Shown: positions 18,927 to 26,653 of the stretch, one piece after another
Layout: every line of letters begins with the position of its first letter
Position numbering within the stretch: position 1 is the first letter of the stretch
Assembly (NCBI GenBank): GCA_963753615.1
Contig: CAVWCW010000029.1
Span: forward strand, 1-64,000
Length of the DNA stretch: 64,000 nucleotides
Direction of reading: 5' to 3'
From: CAVWCW01 sp963753615
Lineage (GTDB): Bacteria; Pseudomonadota; Gammaproteobacteria; Chromatiales; Chromatiaceae
Position numbers and translations under genes: made by a program
The notes under the pieces: generated by a model
Seen by the model: only the letters and a program-made list of their open reading frames with translations
What the model was told of the DNA's origin: nothing
The model's database searches: none

Positions 18927-19259
18927 ATGAATCAGTCAATAGGTATTGCTGTAACCGCTGCTTCTGCGATCGTGGTCTTTTTCCTCCATACGGTGCTCAA
19001 GGCCGAAGTAATCCCACTGGTTTTGCTCTTGCTTTCGGCTGTTCTTGTTGTATTGGATTATCCTAGGCGATATTATTATTTTACCGGCTTGGTGCTGTAC
19101 CCATTGATCACAACGACAAGTATTGCAACAGTTCGCGACCAGTCTCTATACCCGATCGTCATATTCTATGAACTATCGATGGTTGCGATGATATTGTTCG
19201 GCACGTTTTTGGGGATAAAAGTAAAGCGCTGGATTGAAGCCATGAATGCGAAAAGCTGA
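18927..19259 (+). CDS. Small four-helix membrane protein, candidate immunity protein to the Rhs tip
   Basis: A 110-residue protein that is almost entirely hydrophobic, with about four membrane segments (roughly 7-25, 28-47, 52-70 and 78-98) and a basic C-terminus. The ATG begins 3 bp after the stop of the Rhs toxin tip, the standard position of a polymorphic-toxin immunity gene. It shares the tip's AT-richer composition. I recognise no family. A membrane-embedded immunity protein would suit a toxin that attacks membranes, but this is inference. Confidence 0.6.
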   Translation: MNQSIGIAVTAASAIVVFFLHTVLKAEVIPLVLLLLSAVLVVLDYPRRYYYFTGLVLYPLITTTSIATVRDQSLYPIVIFYELSMVAMILFGTFLGIKVKRWIEAMNAKS

Positions 19260-19352
19260 TTACTATGTTTAGCAGCAAGAGCACTGCGGTCACGCATTGG
19301 GGTCACAGCATTCGCAGCAATCGGGTCAGGTCAGGTCTCTACCCCACCGTGA

Positions 19353-19400
19353 GTCGGTCCGTGAATAATAGGGGACGACAGGGGACGGACCACGTTTCTT
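19353..19400 (+). repeat. REP-like remnant with short direct and inverted repeats
   Basis: The tandem motif GGGGACGACA/GGGGACGGAC (19371-19390) is followed by CACGTTT. GGTCCGT (19356-19362) is repeated in inverse as ACGGACC (19385-19391). This 'GGGGACGGACCACG' type of sequence commonly accompanies REP elements and their transposases in proteobacteria. No transposase remnant is seen beside it. Confidence 0.35.
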
Positions 19401-19454
19401 AGAGGATTAATGCGGAACGTTCTATAATACCCCGCCTCTACTACCCAGAACGCT

Positions 19455-19868
19455 ATGACAGATGAGATGAAAAGCAGAATACTTGATGCTGCGATCATCG
19501 TCGTGAGATGTTGCGGGGCAATTTTTAGTTCCTATCTGATCTTATTGGGGCTTATGCTGATCATTGGCGGCCCGGATGGAGGCGCCCCTCTCGAATCGAG
19601 GATAATTGGCGCTTATTATTTTACCTACAGTTTAATTTGTGCTTTTTGTTTGTTCGTGAAGTACCGATTTATTCTAAACAAGATTCGCCAATTTTCGTTT
19701 CTTTATGCTCTTTTATTTTTCCCTCTGGCTTTTCTTTTGTATAAAGACCATGATACTATAACGATCTCGCCAAGCCCTTTTGTTGCTTATATTAGTGCGG
19801 TTGCAGTTTTCGCTCTTGTACTGACCCGATCAGGTTGGACAAAAGGGAATCGCCGATCAAATCTCTGA
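19455..19868 (+). CDS. Small membrane protein, possible second immunity gene
   Basis: A 137-residue protein with about four hydrophobic segments (roughly 10-40, 45-68, 80-97 and 103-125) and a basic end. AT-rich composition and small size match the other genes of the Rhs island. No family is recognised and the ribosome-binding site is weak. Position in an array behind an Rhs tip suggests a leftover immunity gene from an earlier, displaced toxin tip, or an unrelated accessory membrane protein. Confidence 0.5.
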   Translation: MTDEMKSRILDAAIIVVRCCGAIFSSYLILLGLMLIIGGPDGGAPLESRIIGAYYFTYSLICAFCLFVKYRFILNKIRQFSFLYALLFFPLAFLLYKDHDTITISPSPFVAYISAVAVFALVLTRSGWTKGNRRSNL

Positions 19869-20104
19869 CCGGGAAAGCGGAGCACCTGAGAAGTAGTATT
19901 TTCCGCTGCGGCAAAGAAAAACATGGAAGCTTTGTGCATCAAGGCCAGGACTATTACTCGACCTACGGAAATGGACTGCGGTGGTACTTCGGAGGCCATA
20001 TTTTCATGGGTATGATCCCAGACAACAATCAAACGCCCGAGATGATGGTCGATGACTGGACTAAGATTTGGTTAAGGAAATGGGGCAATTCTTGCGAAGG
20101 ATAG
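19835..20104 (+). CDS. Small hypothetical protein, possibly a toxin-tip fragment
   Basis: An 89-codon frame from TTG 19835 that overlaps the end of the preceding membrane-protein gene. It is aromatic-rich in its second half (STYGNGLRWYFGGHIFMGMI, then WTKIWLRKWGN). It has no signal peptide or membrane segment. It could be a remnant of another Rhs C-terminal tip, since such fragments alternate with immunity genes, but I recognise no motif. Confidence 0.3.
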   Translation: MDKRESPIKSLTGKAEHLRSSIFRCGKEKHGSFVHQGQDYYSTYGNGLRWYFGGHIFMGMIPDNNQTPEMMVDDWTKIWLRKWGNSCEG

Positions 20105-20125
20105 TAATAGCTCAGACCTGTAGAA

Positions 20126-20533
20126 ATGCCAATCTATTTTGAAGAACATGAAACCACTCTTACCAGAGCGACGAAGGTGGCTTCAGTTGTTCTCGGGGTC
20201 TTCTTTCTCGTCTATGGAGGTATCGCGGGATTAGCTGGTGCTGACCCAGAGGGAGCGCTGGGATTTCCGGTGAGGCTGCTTGGCGTGCTGGTGTTTCTTG
20301 TTGGAATGATATTCATTCTTCCCAATCGCGCCCTTGATAGGGTCAAGTGGATCTTTTACGCTTCTGTAGCGCTGGTGTTCGCATCTTCTGCGATAATGTT
20401 GTTTCTTATGTTTCTTGACGACGTATCAATGGTAGCCGGATACGCGGTATATGGAATGATTGTTCTTTTATCGGCAGCCGCGATCACGTCTTTTTACGGA
20501 TATAAACAAGGGCGAGAAGTATCTGACAGATAG
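20126..20533 (+). CDS. Small membrane protein, possible third immunity gene
   Basis: A 135-residue protein with a short charged N-terminus and four predicted membrane helices (roughly 17-36, 46-64, 72-95 and 100-122). AT-rich codon use resembles that of the other island genes, not of gltB or gltD. Function unknown; the third small polytopic membrane protein in a row downstream of the Rhs tip. Confidence 0.5.
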   Translation: MPIYFEEHETTLTRATKVASVVLGVFFLVYGGIAGLAGADPEGALGFPVRLLGVLVFLVGMIFILPNRALDRVKWIFYASVALVFASSAIMLFLMFLDDVSMVAGYAVYGMIVLLSAAAITSFYGYKQGREVSDR

Positions 20534-20560
20534 CCCAAAGCCCCCGGACACTAAGTAGCG

Positions 20561-20823
20561 TTGCCCTCATTGCGAAAGACCTTGGCCAACTGATCCCGCT
20601 TGAGCAGGTGCGGGGTTTTTCAGATCGTGCTGTCGTAAGGGTTCCTGTCCACCAAGCAATCGATTCCGAGGGACCGGCAGTACCAGGGCACTTGATTCCG
20701 CGCCTGCTCGAGAGCCGGATCCGGCTGGTTGAACAGGTGTTTCAGCAGATGGATGCGCAGTATTTTTTCCGGCGCTACCCGCCGTCGTCCACGGCGTTCC
20801 ATGAGAAATGAAGCGGTCAGGTC
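20561..20823 (-). pseudogene. IS5-like transposase remnant (N-terminal region)
   Basis: On the minus strand the translation contains RRRVAPEKILRIHLLKHLFN, then QPDPALEQARNQVPWYCRSLGID and DSTI. These match the N-terminal part of IS5-group transposases (ML-RIH--Q-W--LSDPA-E-ALY..P..R.F.G...DSTI). A TGA interrupts directly after DSTI, and similarity resumes with HLLKRDQLAKVF. The catalytic DDE core is absent. A decayed insertion-sequence fragment. Confidence 0.6.
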
Positions 20824-20894
20824 TTTCTTTGTGCACAGTCAATAATACGCAGAAAAATAGGCTCTTCGACGACCCGAGTGGAATTCAGAGAATT

Positions 20895-20962
20895 ACGGTG
20901 ACAGTATACTAAATATGTTTATTGAAGCGGCATATTTGGTGTATTTGATATACTGTCACCGT
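20895..20962. repeat. Long perfect inverted repeat (68 bp, nested)
   Basis: A 14-bp arm ACGGTGACAGTATA at 20895-20908 is exactly complemented by TATACTGTCACCGT at 20949-20962. Inside it, AAATATG (20911-20917) pairs with CATATTT (20931-20937). The arms are AT-rich in their inner part. It lies between the IS5-like and IS4-like remnants and touches the start of the latter. It could be a small MITE, a REP-type element or an insertion-site hairpin. Confidence 0.75.
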
Positions 20963-21157
20963 TATTGCGTTTTTCAATCTGCTTACCGGTCCAGCATGGT
21001 TTGACCGAGTGGAGTCCCTGCTGCCGGAGCACCGTGAGCGTCTGTTTCCGCCCACCGAAACGCTGTCGATGTTCTTGGGCCAGGCACTGAGTGCGGATCG
21101 CTCCTGTCAACAGGCGGTCGATGAGGCGGCGGTCAAGCGCCTTAGCGGCGGCGTCCG
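20961..21157 (+). pseudogene. IS4-family transposase remnant (N-terminal region)
   Basis: In frame from 20961 the translation reads FFNLLTGPAWFDRVESLLPE, then HRERLFPPTETLSMFLGQAL and SADRSCQQAVDEAAVKRLSGG. This is the typical N-terminus of IS4-group transposases. Similarity then ends; the rest of the transposase with its DDE residues is missing. With the neighbouring IS5-like fragment it marks a site of repeated insertion and decay between gltB and gltD. Confidence 0.65.
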
Positions 21158-21707
21158 CGGCGTACCATGCGATAATGAGGCTGGATCGCTGCTCACTACC
21201 GCTGCCCGTTAATAATCACAAGAAGCTTCTAGTTACATATCCGGCGATTCCGCGCATAAGAACAGAAACGTCGGTACGAATTGATTCGATTGCAACTTCG
21301 TTAGAGCCATGATCCGTCTGCTCTTTGATACATACACTACGATCCGATTGAATCACAAATTAAGTTTGGATACCTATTCGTATATAGGGTGTCCGCGTTC
21401 GTTGGTTCGCACTGAAATCTGACCTTCTGGAAGCAGATTCTTGCATCGAATCCCCAATATCTATCGAGCTTCAGCCAGTCCTTATAGGCCGCTCGGGCAT
21501 GGGAGCCGTTAGAGGAGCGATACAGGAATGCCGCGGCAGCATCTCCGGCCCCCATGCGCGGCTGGGTGCCTTTTCCTGCCCGTGGCTGCAAGCAACAGCA
21601 GCGTAACCGGTCAAACCACACCGAATACGCCGAATTGGGGCACCAGGTCCTCCGGCGGTCTGGACTACAATTTAGGAACAATCATCGGCCGCCGGCGACC
21701 CTGAACC
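21158..21707. other. AT-richer non-coding remainder of the island, upstream of gltD
   Basis: About 550 bp with no frame that looks like a protein gene; composition stays AT-richer until about 21500 and then returns to the GC-rich background. It should contain the gltD promoter. No clear promoter or terminator is visible. Confidence 0.4.
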
Positions 21708-23102
21708 ATGGTCCAGCGAGCATTCCAGTTCATCGACAGCTCCCGCATCGACGCGGACAAGGCCCCGGTCCGGGAGCGAGTACGCCATTTCCGCGAGATC
21801 TACGGCGAGTTCGACCCCCGCCAGCTGGCCACCCAGGCCGGACGCTGCCTGGCGTGCGGCAACCCCTACTGCGAGTGGGAATGCCCGGTTCACAACCTGA
21901 TCCCAGAATGGCTGCAGCTGGTGGCCGAAGGCCGGCTGTTCGAGGCCGCCGAGCTCTCCCACCAAACCAACTCCCTGCCCGAGATCTGCGGCCGGGTCTG
22001 TCCCCAGGACCGCTTGTGCGAGGGCGCCTGCACCCTCAACGACGGCTTCGGCGCCGTGACCATCGGGGCGGTGGAACGCCAGATCACCGACCAGGCCCTG
22101 GCCCAGGGCTGGCGCCCGCGCGTAGACGCCATGCCGAGCGGAAAGCGGGTGGCGCTGATCGGCGCCGGACCCGCCGGCCTCGGCTGTGCCGACGTGCTGG
22201 CGCGCAACGGGGTGAAACCTGTTGTGTTCGACCGCCACCCGCGTATCGGCGGCCTGCTCACCTTCGGCATCCCGCCGTTCAAACTCGACAAGGCGGTGGT
22301 GGAGCGCCGGCGTGAGTTGCTCGAAGGCATGGGGGTAGCGTTCCGGCTCGGGGTGGAGGTGGGCGTCGATCCCAGCTTGGAGCAACTGCTGGCCGAGTTC
22401 GACGCGGTTTTCCTCGGCACCGGCTGTTACCGCCCGGTTTCCGGCGGCTATCCGGGGGAGGCCCTGCCAGGGGTGTTGGAGGCCCTGCCCTACCTGATCG
22501 CCAATGCCCGTCATCTGCTCGGCGTCGACCCAGCCCTGGACCCGGCCTTGAACCTGCGCGGCCAGCGGGTGCTGGTGCTGGGCGGCGGCGACACCGCCAT
22601 GGACTGCACCCGCACCGCCATCCGCCAGGGCGCGGCGGCGGTGACCTGCGCCTACCGCCGGGACCGCGCCAATATGCCGGGCTCCCGGCGCGAGGTGGCG
22701 AACGCCCTGGAGGAAGGGGTGGAGTTCCGCTGGAACCTACAGCCTTTGGAGATCATAGGCAACCAGGTGGTGGAAGGGGTGCGCCTGGCCGAGACCCGGC
22801 TCGGCGCCCCGGACCCCAGCGGCCGCCGCCGCCCGGAGCCGCTGGCCGGCAGCGAGATCTGCATCCCCGCCGACCGGGTGATCAAGGCCTTCGGCTTCCG
22901 CCCCGACCCGCCCGAATGGCTGGCCGAACTGGGTATCGATACCGACGCCCGCGGCCGGGTGCTGGTGGATGCGGCCGGCCGCACCGGCCATCCCCGCATC
23001 TATGCCGGCGGCGACCTGGTGCGCGGCTCCGACCTGGTCGTGCGGGCCGTGTTCGAGGGACGCGGGGCGGCGACCGGGATATTGCACGCGCTGGGGGTTT
23101 GA
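21708..23102 (+). CDS. gltD: Glutamate synthase small subunit (NADPH-dependent)
   Basis: A 464-residue flavoprotein that passes electrons from NADPH through FAD and two iron-sulfur clusters to GltB. The N-terminal cluster-binding domain has CLACGNPYCEWECP and ICGRVCPQDRLCEGACTL. The FAD Rossmann motif is GAGPAGLGCADVL (about residue 148), the NADPH motif is LGGGDTAMDCTRTA (about 288), and the C-terminal FAD-contact block IYAGGDLVRGSDLVV is present. Length and all motifs are normal. It is not in an operon with gltB, which faces the other way 4.2 kb upstream. A flavoprotein gene follows 121 bp downstream. Confidence 0.95.
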   Translation: MVQRAFQFIDSSRIDADKAPVRERVRHFREIYGEFDPRQLATQAGRCLACGNPYCEWECPVHNLIPEWLQLVAEGRLFEAAELSHQTNSLPEICGRVCPQDRLCEGACTLNDGFGAVTIGAVERQITDQALAQGWRPRVDAMPSGKRVALIGAGPAGLGCADVLARNGVKPVVFDRHPRIGGLLTFGIPPFKLDKAVVERRRELLEGMGVAFRLGVEVGVDPSLEQLLAEFDAVFLGTGCYRPVSGGYPGEALPGVLEALPYLIANARHLLGVDPALDPALNLRGQRVLVLGGGDTAMDCTRTAIRQGAAAVTCAYRRDRANMPGSRREVANALEEGVEFRWNLQPLEIIGNQVVEGVRLAETRLGAPDPSGRRRPEPLAGSEICIPADRVIKAFGFRPDPPEWLAELGIDTDARGRVLVDAAGRTGHPRIYAGGDLVRGSDLVVRAVFEGRGAATGILHALGV

Positions 23103-23223
23103 TCTCCCGCCTCCGACCGCCCGGCCCTTGCCATCTGCCGGCGCAACCCCATATCCTGGGCAACCTTCCAAGACCGGGCCCAAACCGGCTCAGCAACAAT
23201 CCCCGGAAAACCAGGAGAGAAGT

Positions 23224-24633
23224 GTGTCGGAGAGAAAAGTAGACGTCGCCATCATCGGGTCCGGCAGCGCCGGGCTCTACGCCCTGAGCAAAGTCCGCCC
23301 GGCGGGCAAGAGCTTCGTCCTGATCAATGGCGGCGAGCCGGGCACCACCTGCGCCCGGGTCGGCTGCATGCCTTCCAAGGCCCTGATCCAGGTGGCGGAG
23401 GATTATCACCGCCGCACCATCTTCGGGCGCTACGGGATCGACGGGCACGAAGGTCTGGACCTGGACATCCCCGAAGCCCTGGAGCACGTGCAAGACCTGC
23501 GCGACACCTTCGTCGACCGCGTGCTGTCCAACAGCACCGACAATCTGGGGGACGAGTTCGTCGAAGGTTATGCCCGCTTCGCAGAACCGAATCTGTTGGA
23601 AGTGGACACCGGCGAGCGCATCCGCGCCGACAAGATCATTATCGCCACCGGGTCGCGCCCGCTGGTGCCGGAAGCCTGGCGGGTATTTGGCGACCGGGTG
23701 CTGACCACCGACGACTTCTTCGAGCAGGAGGATCTGCCGAGTTCGGTGGCGGTAATCGGCATGGGCACCATCGGTCTGGAACTCGGCCAGTCCCTGCAAC
23801 GCCTGGGCATTCAGGTCACCGGCTTCGACCAACTGGAGACCGTCGGCGGGGCCCAGGACCCGGACGTTTGCCACTGCGCCCACGAAATCCTGGGCAAGGA
23901 GTTCCCCATCCACCTGGGCCAGCGCGCCGAGATCAGCGAGGCCGACGACGGCCGGCTGCGGGTCAGCGCCGGCGAGGTATCGGTAGTAGTGGACAAGGTC
24001 TTGGCGGCCATGGGCAGGGCCCCGAACCTGCAGGGCCTGGGGCTGGAAAAACTGGGCTGCGAACTCGACGAACGGGGCATACCCGTCTTCGACCGCAATA
24101 GTATGCAGCTGGGCGAGCTGCCGGTATTTATCGCCGGCGACGTGACCGGCGAGCGCCCGGTGCTGCACGAGGCCGGCGACGAGGGCCGGATAGCGGGGTT
24201 TAATGCCGCTGGCGAGCAGATCCAGCGCTTCCAACGCAAGGTGCCCCTGTTCATCAACTTCTGCGACCCGAATATCTGCATCGTCGGCCAGCGCTGGGAC
24301 GAACTGGACCAGGAGACTACCGCGGTGGGCGAGATCAAGCTGGCGCCGGTGGGCCGGGCCCTGATCATGGGCAAGAACAAGGGCATAATCCGCATCTACG
24401 CGGACAAGGCCAGCGGCCGCCTGCTGGGCGCGGAAATGGTAACCACCAAGGGTGAGAACCTGGCCCACCTGCTGGCCTGGAGCATCAGCCTCGGCCTGAG
24501 CGTGGGCGACCTGCTGCGCATGCCCTTCTACCATCCGGTGATCGAGGAGGCGATGCAAGCCGCCCTGTATGACCTCTACGCCAAGGTGGACAAGAAAAAC
24601 AAGGGCGGGATTACCGAGTTGGTGCCTATGTAA
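23224..24633 (+). CDS. Dihydrolipoyl dehydrogenase-like FAD/NAD disulfide oxidoreductase
   Basis: A 469-residue member of the pyridine-nucleotide disulfide oxidoreductase family. The GTG start at 23224 is preceded by AGGAGAG. FAD motif GSGSAGLYAL, redox disulfide Cys-x4-Cys in TTCARVGCMPSK, NAD motif GMGTIGLELGQSL, FAD block VFIAGDVTGE and the C-terminal His-x-x-x-Glu pair in YHPVIEEA are all present, so it should be catalytically competent. It differs from E3 subunits in the redox-loop sequence (CARVGCMPSK rather than CLNVGCIPSK), and no 2-oxo-acid dehydrogenase genes are nearby. Substrate is therefore open: lipoyl proteins or another disulfide or quinone. Confidence 0.85.
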   Translation: MSERKVDVAIIGSGSAGLYALSKVRPAGKSFVLINGGEPGTTCARVGCMPSKALIQVAEDYHRRTIFGRYGIDGHEGLDLDIPEALEHVQDLRDTFVDRVLSNSTDNLGDEFVEGYARFAEPNLLEVDTGERIRADKIIIATGSRPLVPEAWRVFGDRVLTTDDFFEQEDLPSSVAVIGMGTIGLELGQSLQRLGIQVTGFDQLETVGGAQDPDVCHCAHEILGKEFPIHLGQRAEISEADDGRLRVSAGEVSVVVDKVLAAMGRAPNLQGLGLEKLGCELDERGIPVFDRNSMQLGELPVFIAGDVTGERPVLHEAGDEGRIAGFNAAGEQIQRFQRKVPLFINFCDPNICIVGQRWDELDQETTAVGEIKLAPVGRALIMGKNKGIIRIYADKASGRLLGAEMVTTKGENLAHLLAWSISLGLSVGDLLRMPFYHPVIEEAMQAALYDLYAKVDKKNKGGITELVPM

Positions 24634-24725
24634 GCGTACAGCGCGCAGCGCTGAGCCCCGGCGCTGCTGGCAGCAGCATCAGGCCTGTGCCCCCGGGGAC
24701 TGGCCGGATAAGAATCGGGCCAGAT

Positions 24726-25319
24726 TCAGTCAGCGTCCGCCGCATCGCCCGCGTGCCGAATCCAATCCGCTAGCGCGGCGGTCTCTCGCCGCAGCAGCCC
24801 GTCATCTCGATAGACATGGCTAATGAGAGCGATGCCCTGGGCTCGGCCCAGAAGGTGCAATGCCAGGGCATCGGCGCGCTCACCCTGGCCCAATTCCTCG
24901 AACCGCTGCGCCAGCCAACTGCGGAACAGGTCGAACAGGGCGCGCGCCGCCTGCTGCAGCTCGACTCGGTCCTTTCCCAACTCGGTATTCAGGCTGCCTA
25001 TAGGACAGCCGTAGCGCACCAATTCGTGGTTGCGACCGGTAATCATTTCCACCAGTGCCAGCATCCGATCCCGGGGGTCGCTGCGCTCGCGCTCCCAGGC
25101 ATCAAGCAGGGCGCGGAATTCTGCGAGGCGGCTTTCGATCACCGCCTGCAGCATGTCGTCCTTGGTCTTGAAGTAATGGTAGATATTGCCCCGGTGCAGA
25201 CCCGTTGCCTGCACGATGTCGGTGAACGACGTGCGATTGTAGCCCTGGTGATAAAACAATCGCTTGGCGTGATCGACTATGTTGGCGCGTGTTTTGGCGC
25301 CCTTGTTGGCCAGGGCCAT
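24726..25319 (-). CDS. TetR-family transcriptional regulator
   Basis: About 197 residues from ATG 25319, which has GGAGA upstream; a longer frame exists but is GC-shadow-like. The N-terminal helix-turn-helix (TSFTDIVQATGLHRGNIYHYFKTKDDML) is typical of TetR/AcrR repressors. The C-terminal all-helical ligand domain contains CPIGSLNTEL, as in the YcdC/TetR_C_33-like subgroup. It lies 118 bp downstream of the SDR gene on the same strand and probably controls that small operon, though the target is not shown by the sequence. Confidence 0.88.
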   Translation of the reverse strand: MALANKGAKTRANIVDHAKRLFYHQGYNRTSFTDIVQATGLHRGNIYHYFKTKDDMLQAVIESRLAEFRALLDAWERERSDPRDRMLALVEMITGRNHELVRYGCPIGSLNTELGKDRVELQQAARALFDLFRSWLAQRFEELGQGERADALALHLLGRAQGIALISHVYRDDGLLRRETAALADWIRHAGDAADAD

Positions 25320-25436
25320 GGGATGTCTCCGAACTCGGTTAAGGCCGACGCTGCCAGCGCCCGCGGCCGGCTGCAAGCCGCCAGGATACGCCCAGCGGGG
25401 TCAATCATGAAATCCCCCGGCGAACCAACGCTCCGC

Positions 25437-26446
25437 TTACGCCAGGGGCCTGGCCATAGGCATCGGGCGCCCCTGCTGCTTTTGCATCTCCTGCATTTGT
25501 AAGCGAATGGCCTCGCGCCAGCCATAGCGGGGCGCGTAACCGAGAAGCGCCCGGGCCTTGGCGTTGTCGGCGCCGGTTTCTTCCAGCAGGTGCACGATGC
25601 TGCGGGTGACCAGCGGCTCCCAGGGCAGCATCGGGTCCAGCCATTCCATCAGCCCCGCAAATCGGTACGCGAGCCCGAACGACACCCCGAAGTGGGGCGT
25701 CGGCAATCCATATTCCTGCTGCAGCCAAGTCAGCACCTCGCGCACGCTCGGCACCTCCGGCCCGACGATATTAATACCCTCGAACGCCTCCAATCCCTCG
25801 GCGGTGGCCGCCAGGGCGAAGGCCTCACCGATATCGCGCCCGTCCAGGATCGGCATCCCGGTGCGTCCTCCCGCGACCCAAGGGACCAGGTGGGTTTTCA
25901 GGCGTGGCACCAGGATCGGCAACAGGCCTAGTCCGTAGCGGCGTCCGGCGAAAAGACCCAGGCGCAGATTCACCACCCGAAACCCCGCGCCGGAAGATTC
26001 ACGCAAGCGCTCCTCAATCGCCACCACGTTGCTCAAGTGGGGCCAGAAGGCCCGCGGGATCCCGGGCTGGCCGCATCCACCGAGCGCCCTGGAGCCGCCG
26101 CGCTGCTGGTGCTGGTATTGACGAAGCGCCGCACCCCCGCCTTACGCGCGGTCTCGATCAGGGCCAGGCTCGGTTCGAGAAACAGCCGTCGCGATGCCTC
26201 GGCATGCCCCCACAGCGAGGTCCAAGCGGCTGCGTGGCAGACCACGTCTATGTCCTGAACCAGGGTTCGCAGATAGTCGGGGTCACGCAGATCTCCTTCC
26301 CGCACCTCGGCCGCGAGTCCGGATGCCAACCGGGCTCGATCGCGGCAGGCGGCCACTACCCGAACCGACTTCCGGCTCGCCAGCGCTTCCAACACATGGC
26401 TGCCGACGAAGCCGGTCGCGCCGGTAACCAGTATGGTCTTTTCCAT
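25437..26446 (-). pseudogene. NAD(P)-dependent epimerase/dehydratase (extended SDR), frameshifted
   Basis: An extended short-chain dehydrogenase of the dihydroflavonol-reductase-like group. The first frame (26446 down to about 26060) contains the Rossmann motif TGATGFVGSH, the DLRD and CHAAAWTSLWG blocks and FVNTSTSSAA. The frame then breaks near 26045-26060. The second part (IPRAFWPHLSNVVAIEERL through RLGLFAGR and GRDIGEAF to the stop at 25437) is in another frame. A single-base indel would rejoin about 335 residues. Whether a normal catalytic Tyr-x3-Lys exists around the junction is unclear. TetR follows downstream. Confidence 0.8.
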
Positions 26447-26559
26447 TCATAGACTCCAATTTTGGATGCTCGTCCAATTATTCTAAGACAACTATCCAAT
26501 TAATCAAGCGATCGAAAGCGGTGATGTTGGCGCAAACGAGGCTGAGAGGGATCGGAGTT

Positions 26560-26650
26560 TAGCCCGGATATTTCACCAGGCCGCCAGGCGGGTGCGCATA
26601 AGCGGCTGGAAATCAGAAACCTTGAATAGAACTTGGGAGGCGCCTGCCGG
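26560..26650 (+). repeat. Dispersed repeat copy (probable insertion-sequence end)
   Basis: Starts TAGCCCGGATATTTCACC and continues with CAGGCCGCCAGGCGG. About 90 bp align, with few changes, to the reverse complement of 44175-44265, including a GAATAGAACTNGGGAGGCG block at the far end. The homology ends close to the MFS gene stop. It looks like one terminus of an insertion sequence or MITE whose rest is gone. Confidence 0.7.
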
Positions 26651-26653
26651 CGC

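Noticed and set aside
21337..21681. Minus-strand frame of 114 codons upstream of gltD
   Set aside because: No similarity to anything recognisable, starts at the gltD 5' region and is probably chance.
22882..24558. Minus-strand open frame of 558 codons
   Set aside because: Antisense to the end of gltD and the dihydrolipoyl-dehydrogenase-like gene, which have clear motifs on the plus strand.
24646..24666. CAGCGC/GCGCTG hairpin after the dihydrolipoyl-dehydrogenase-like gene
   Set aside because: Six-bp stem with a 9-nt loop and no T-tract; too weak to call a terminator.
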